DNA of 14,199 bases from NCBI GenBank assembly GCA_900769985.1, contig CAAGIS010000242.1, positions 1 to 14,199 of the forward strand, written 5' to 3'. Position numbers and translations under genes: made by a program. This DNA is from Spirochaetia bacterium. GTDB taxonomy: Bacteria > Spirochaetota > Spirochaetia > Treponematales > Treponemataceae. The notes beneath the pieces are model-generated. The model had not been told where the DNA came from. It did no database searches and worked only from the letters and a program-made list of their open reading frames with translations. The stretch's first letter is position 1. The number at the start of each line of letters is the position of its first letter. Below, piece after piece: positions 12,502 to 14,199 of this stretch.

Positions 12502-13251
12502 TTATTTTTTATCCAACACAGATGCAAGAACGGCTTTTGCATTTTTTGAAGTCTTTTTTCCGCAGACACGAGCAATTTCCAAAAGCCAGCCGTTTTGCAA
12601 TTCTTCTGCTGTTGTTCCTGTATTCATTGCTCCAGAAAGATGAGCGGCAAGCTGAGGATTTACATTTTCAAGTGCTGCAAGAATCGAAACGGTACACAAT
12701 TCCCGGTCGGTAAAATTCAAGTTGTTGCGGCTCGTAATGTCATTAAAAAGATGCTCCTTCAGAAAAATATCAGTCGTTTCGCTGTAGCCGTTTGCAGAAG
12801 GCTTTTTTTGAGAAGCTTTTCCTGCAAAAATCTGATTTATTACTTCGCGACCGTTGTTGTATTTTGTTCCGGCTGGAATGTCGTCCGGCACAAAAGAAGG
12901 AAGAGAGCCTTTCTGATACGGAATGTTGTTTTTTTCAAGCATCAAAACAGCGTCCTTTAATACTGACTGCGCATTCAGACTGCGCGGAAAACCGGCGTAT
13001 GCGTACACCTGCAAAAACAATTCCCCAATTTCATTTTCCGAAAGAATTTGAGCCTTAAGCGCACGCTCAACAGCACCCTCAAGTTTTTCAACATTTCCGC
13101 ACCCGGCAAGCGCAGAAAGTTCCGTAATCGCTTTTTGTCTTTCCGAAAAGTTCACATCAACCTCCTTACCTTTTGCAAACACTGCCGCTCCCAAAAAAGA
13201 ACAGCAAACAAAAACTAAAATTTTTAATTTCTTTTTCCTTTCTCCTGTCAC
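12502..13251 (-). CDS. Exported carboxymuconolactone decarboxylase (CMD) family protein
   Basis: The 249-residue product has a signal peptide (basic TGERKKKLK, hydrophobic ILVFVCCSFLGAAVFA) and two CMD-type helical domains, about 36-110 and 170-249. The second carries RELCTVSILAALENVNPQLAAHLSGAMNTG, with His204 in the usual place. There is no CxxC motif of the AhpD type, so a peroxidase role is doubtful. Family members in such operons are annotated only broadly as redox or lactone enzymes. The start appears to be GTG 13251, preceded by a weak CGGA. The left repeat has ATG at this very base, so the change here probably lowers translation. It is first in the operon (43 bases before the aldo/keto reductase) and divergent from lysR. 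Confidence 0.8.
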   Translation of the reverse strand: MTGERKKKLKILVFVCCSFLGAAVFAKGKEVDVNFSERQKAITELSALAGCGNVEKLEGAVERALKAQILSENEIGELFLQVYAYAGFPRSLNAQSVLKDAVLMLEKNNIPYQKGSLPSFVPDDIPAGTKYNNGREVINQIFAGKASQKKPSANGYSETTDIFLKEHLFNDITSRNNLNFTDRELCTVSILAALENVNPQLAAHLSGAMNTGTTAEELQNGWLLEIARVCGKKTSKNAKAVLASVLDKK

Positions 13252-13286
13252 AAAATTCCGACAAGCAATTCTTATTTTCTAAGAAA

Positions 13287-13315
13287 AATATACTTCCAGT
13301 CGTTAATTATGTAAA
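13287..13315 (-). promoter_or_regulatory. Promoter of the LysR-controlled redox operon
   Basis: TTTACA (13310-13315) and TATATT (13287-13292) with a 17-bp spacer, read on the minus strand, in the 117-bp gap between the divergent lysR and CMD genes. That is where a LysR-type activator normally binds. AT-rich dyad-like sequence around 13300-13335 is a likely binding region. Confidence 0.55.
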
Positions 13316-13368
13316 ATACTTATTTTTAATCGTTGATTATGCTTTTTAATTATAGTAAAATATAAATT

Positions 13369-14136
13369 ATGGAATTACGGCATCTTAAATTTTTTCTTGC
13401 AGTTGCAAACGAAGGCAATATCACGCGGGCGGCAGAAATCGTTCACACCTCTCAGCCCAATTTAAGCAGGCAGCTGCAGGAACTTGAAAACGAACTTGGT
13501 TGCACTCTGTTCAACCGCGGAAAAACAATCACACTTACAGATTCAGGCGAACTTTTACAACGCCGCGCATCAGAAATTTTAAGCCTTGCTTCCAAAACAG
13601 AAGCGGAACTTTCTGCAGCTCCTTCCGAAATGACAGGAACAATTTCAATAGGTTTTGGAGAAATGCAGCCTGTTCAGGATATTACAAAAGCCGCCGTTGA
13701 ATTCAAAAAACAATATCCCAACGTCCGCTTTGATTTTTTTACAGGAACGGCCGACCAAGTAAAAGAGCAGATGGAAAAAGGACTTCTCGATATTGGACTT
13801 TTGCTTGAACCAGTAGAAATCGAAAAATACAGTTTTTTCCGCCTGAACAAAAAAGTGCACTTTGTCGCCATAATGAAAAGCGATTCCCCGCTTGCCGCAA
13901 AAAAATCAGTCACCCCGCAAGACCTTGCCCCCCTGTCGCTGATTTTCCCGACCAGAAAAAATGTTCAGGGCGAAATCCTTTCATGGTTTTCAGAAACAAA
14001 AGAAAATCTAAACATCGTCGCAACAGGAAATCTTTCAACAAACACAGTCATCCTCGTTTTAAACGGACTTGGAAATGCCATCAGCTCAGAAGGATTTTCA
14101 ATTCCCCTAATATGTTGTGTCTTCTGTCAAGAATAA
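13369..14136 (+). CDS. LysR-family transcriptional regulator, C-terminus altered
   Basis: This is a classical LysR activator start: winged helix-turn-helix at 1-60 (MELRHLKFFLAVANEGNITR, SQPNLSRQLQELENELG, LFNRG), a linker helix, then the periplasmic-binding-protein-like effector domain (ISIGFGEMQP, VRFDFFTGTADQVKEQME, LDIGLLLEPVE, and STNTVILVLNGLGNAISSEG at about 223-242). Family proteins run to about 290-300 residues with a last strand and helix. Here the match ends near 242 and an unrelated 13-residue tail leads to a stop at 255. That points to truncation by rearrangement or a frameshift near 14108. If real, effector binding may be impaired. It probably controls the divergent redox operon. 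No ribosome site is obvious before ATG 13369. Confidence 0.85.
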   Translation: MELRHLKFFLAVANEGNITRAAEIVHTSQPNLSRQLQELENELGCTLFNRGKTITLTDSGELLQRRASEILSLASKTEAELSAAPSEMTGTISIGFGEMQPVQDITKAAVEFKKQYPNVRFDFFTGTADQVKEQMEKGLLDIGLLLEPVEIEKYSFFRLNKKVHFVAIMKSDSPLAAKKSVTPQDLAPLSLIFPTRKNVQGEILSWFSETKENLNIVATGNLSTNTVILVLNGLGNAISSEGFSIPLICCVFCQE

Positions 14137-14199
14137 AAATCAGATAAGATCATTCGGCAATTTACCACTCTAATATTCTTGGATCATGAATAAATCATG

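Noticed and set aside
12459..12575. N-terminal extension of the aldo/keto reductase
   Set aside because: The extra residues overlap the end of the CMD gene and do not resemble the family, whereas a good GGAGG precedes 12458.
14110..14199. Insertion-sequence end interrupting lysR
   Set aside because: Only about 90 unmatched bases are visible; no terminal repeat, target duplication or transposase part can be identified.
1..14199. CRISPR array or prophage
   Set aside because: No regularly spaced short repeats and no phage structural, integrase or replication genes were found. The toxin-like domain alone is not evidence of a phage.

Overview
The window looks like a chromosomal segment of a low-to-mid GC, host-associated bacterium. 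My best guess is a gut or oral Treponema-like spirochaete, based on overall codon flavour and an HU/DUF4469 protein of a kind common there. This assignment is inferred, not shown. The centre (about 350-9380) is an AT-rich type I restriction-modification island. The right part (10434-14136) is an ordinary LysR-controlled redox operon. A small rearranged copy of that operon forms the left edge.

Left edge, 1-348: the start of a second flavodoxin gene (minus strand) sits directly behind a copy of the promoter that, on the right, drives the LysR operon. This block is a chimera of two sequences that are 2.2 kb apart in the right-hand operon.

Restriction island: on the minus strand, hsdR (8141-4974) and hsdM (4942-3272) are followed by a tiny unknown ORF, a gene with a polyvalent-protein/barnase-like toxin-type domain (3094-2612), and a truncated hsdS holding only the first target-recognition half (2547-2032). 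The other half of hsdS lies on the plus strand (349-1065), followed by a DUF3800 gene (1105-1890) and a 41-bp relic of an hsdS tail. A perfect 17-bp inverted repeat (359-375 / 2038-2054) lies at the matching codon in both halves. Inverting the segment between them fuses the halves in frame into a 399-residue HsdS. The locus therefore reads as an ON/OFF, or full-length/half-subunit, DNA inversion switch, now in the split state, with DUF3800 carried on the invertible piece. Short direct repeats of the hsdS start flank the toxin-like gene, and repeats of the hsdS tail flank DUF3800.

Divergent from hsdR across a 359-bp gap rich in inverted repeats is a two-gene unit on the plus strand: an XRE-family repressor and an overlapping ImmA/IrrE-type metallopeptidase. 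Such pairs usually form a cleavable-repressor switch. Here they are positioned to control themselves and perhaps hsdR.

After a 210-bp stretch with two strong stem-loops comes an HU-like/DUF4469 protein (9587-10351). On the minus strand, an exported CMD-family protein, an aldo/keto reductase, an exported cyclophilin-like protein and an exported flavodoxin then form one operon (13251-10434), divergent from a lysR gene (13369-14136). The lysR frame loses family similarity about 50 residues before the expected end. No tRNA, rRNA, CRISPR, transposase or recombinase gene was seen.
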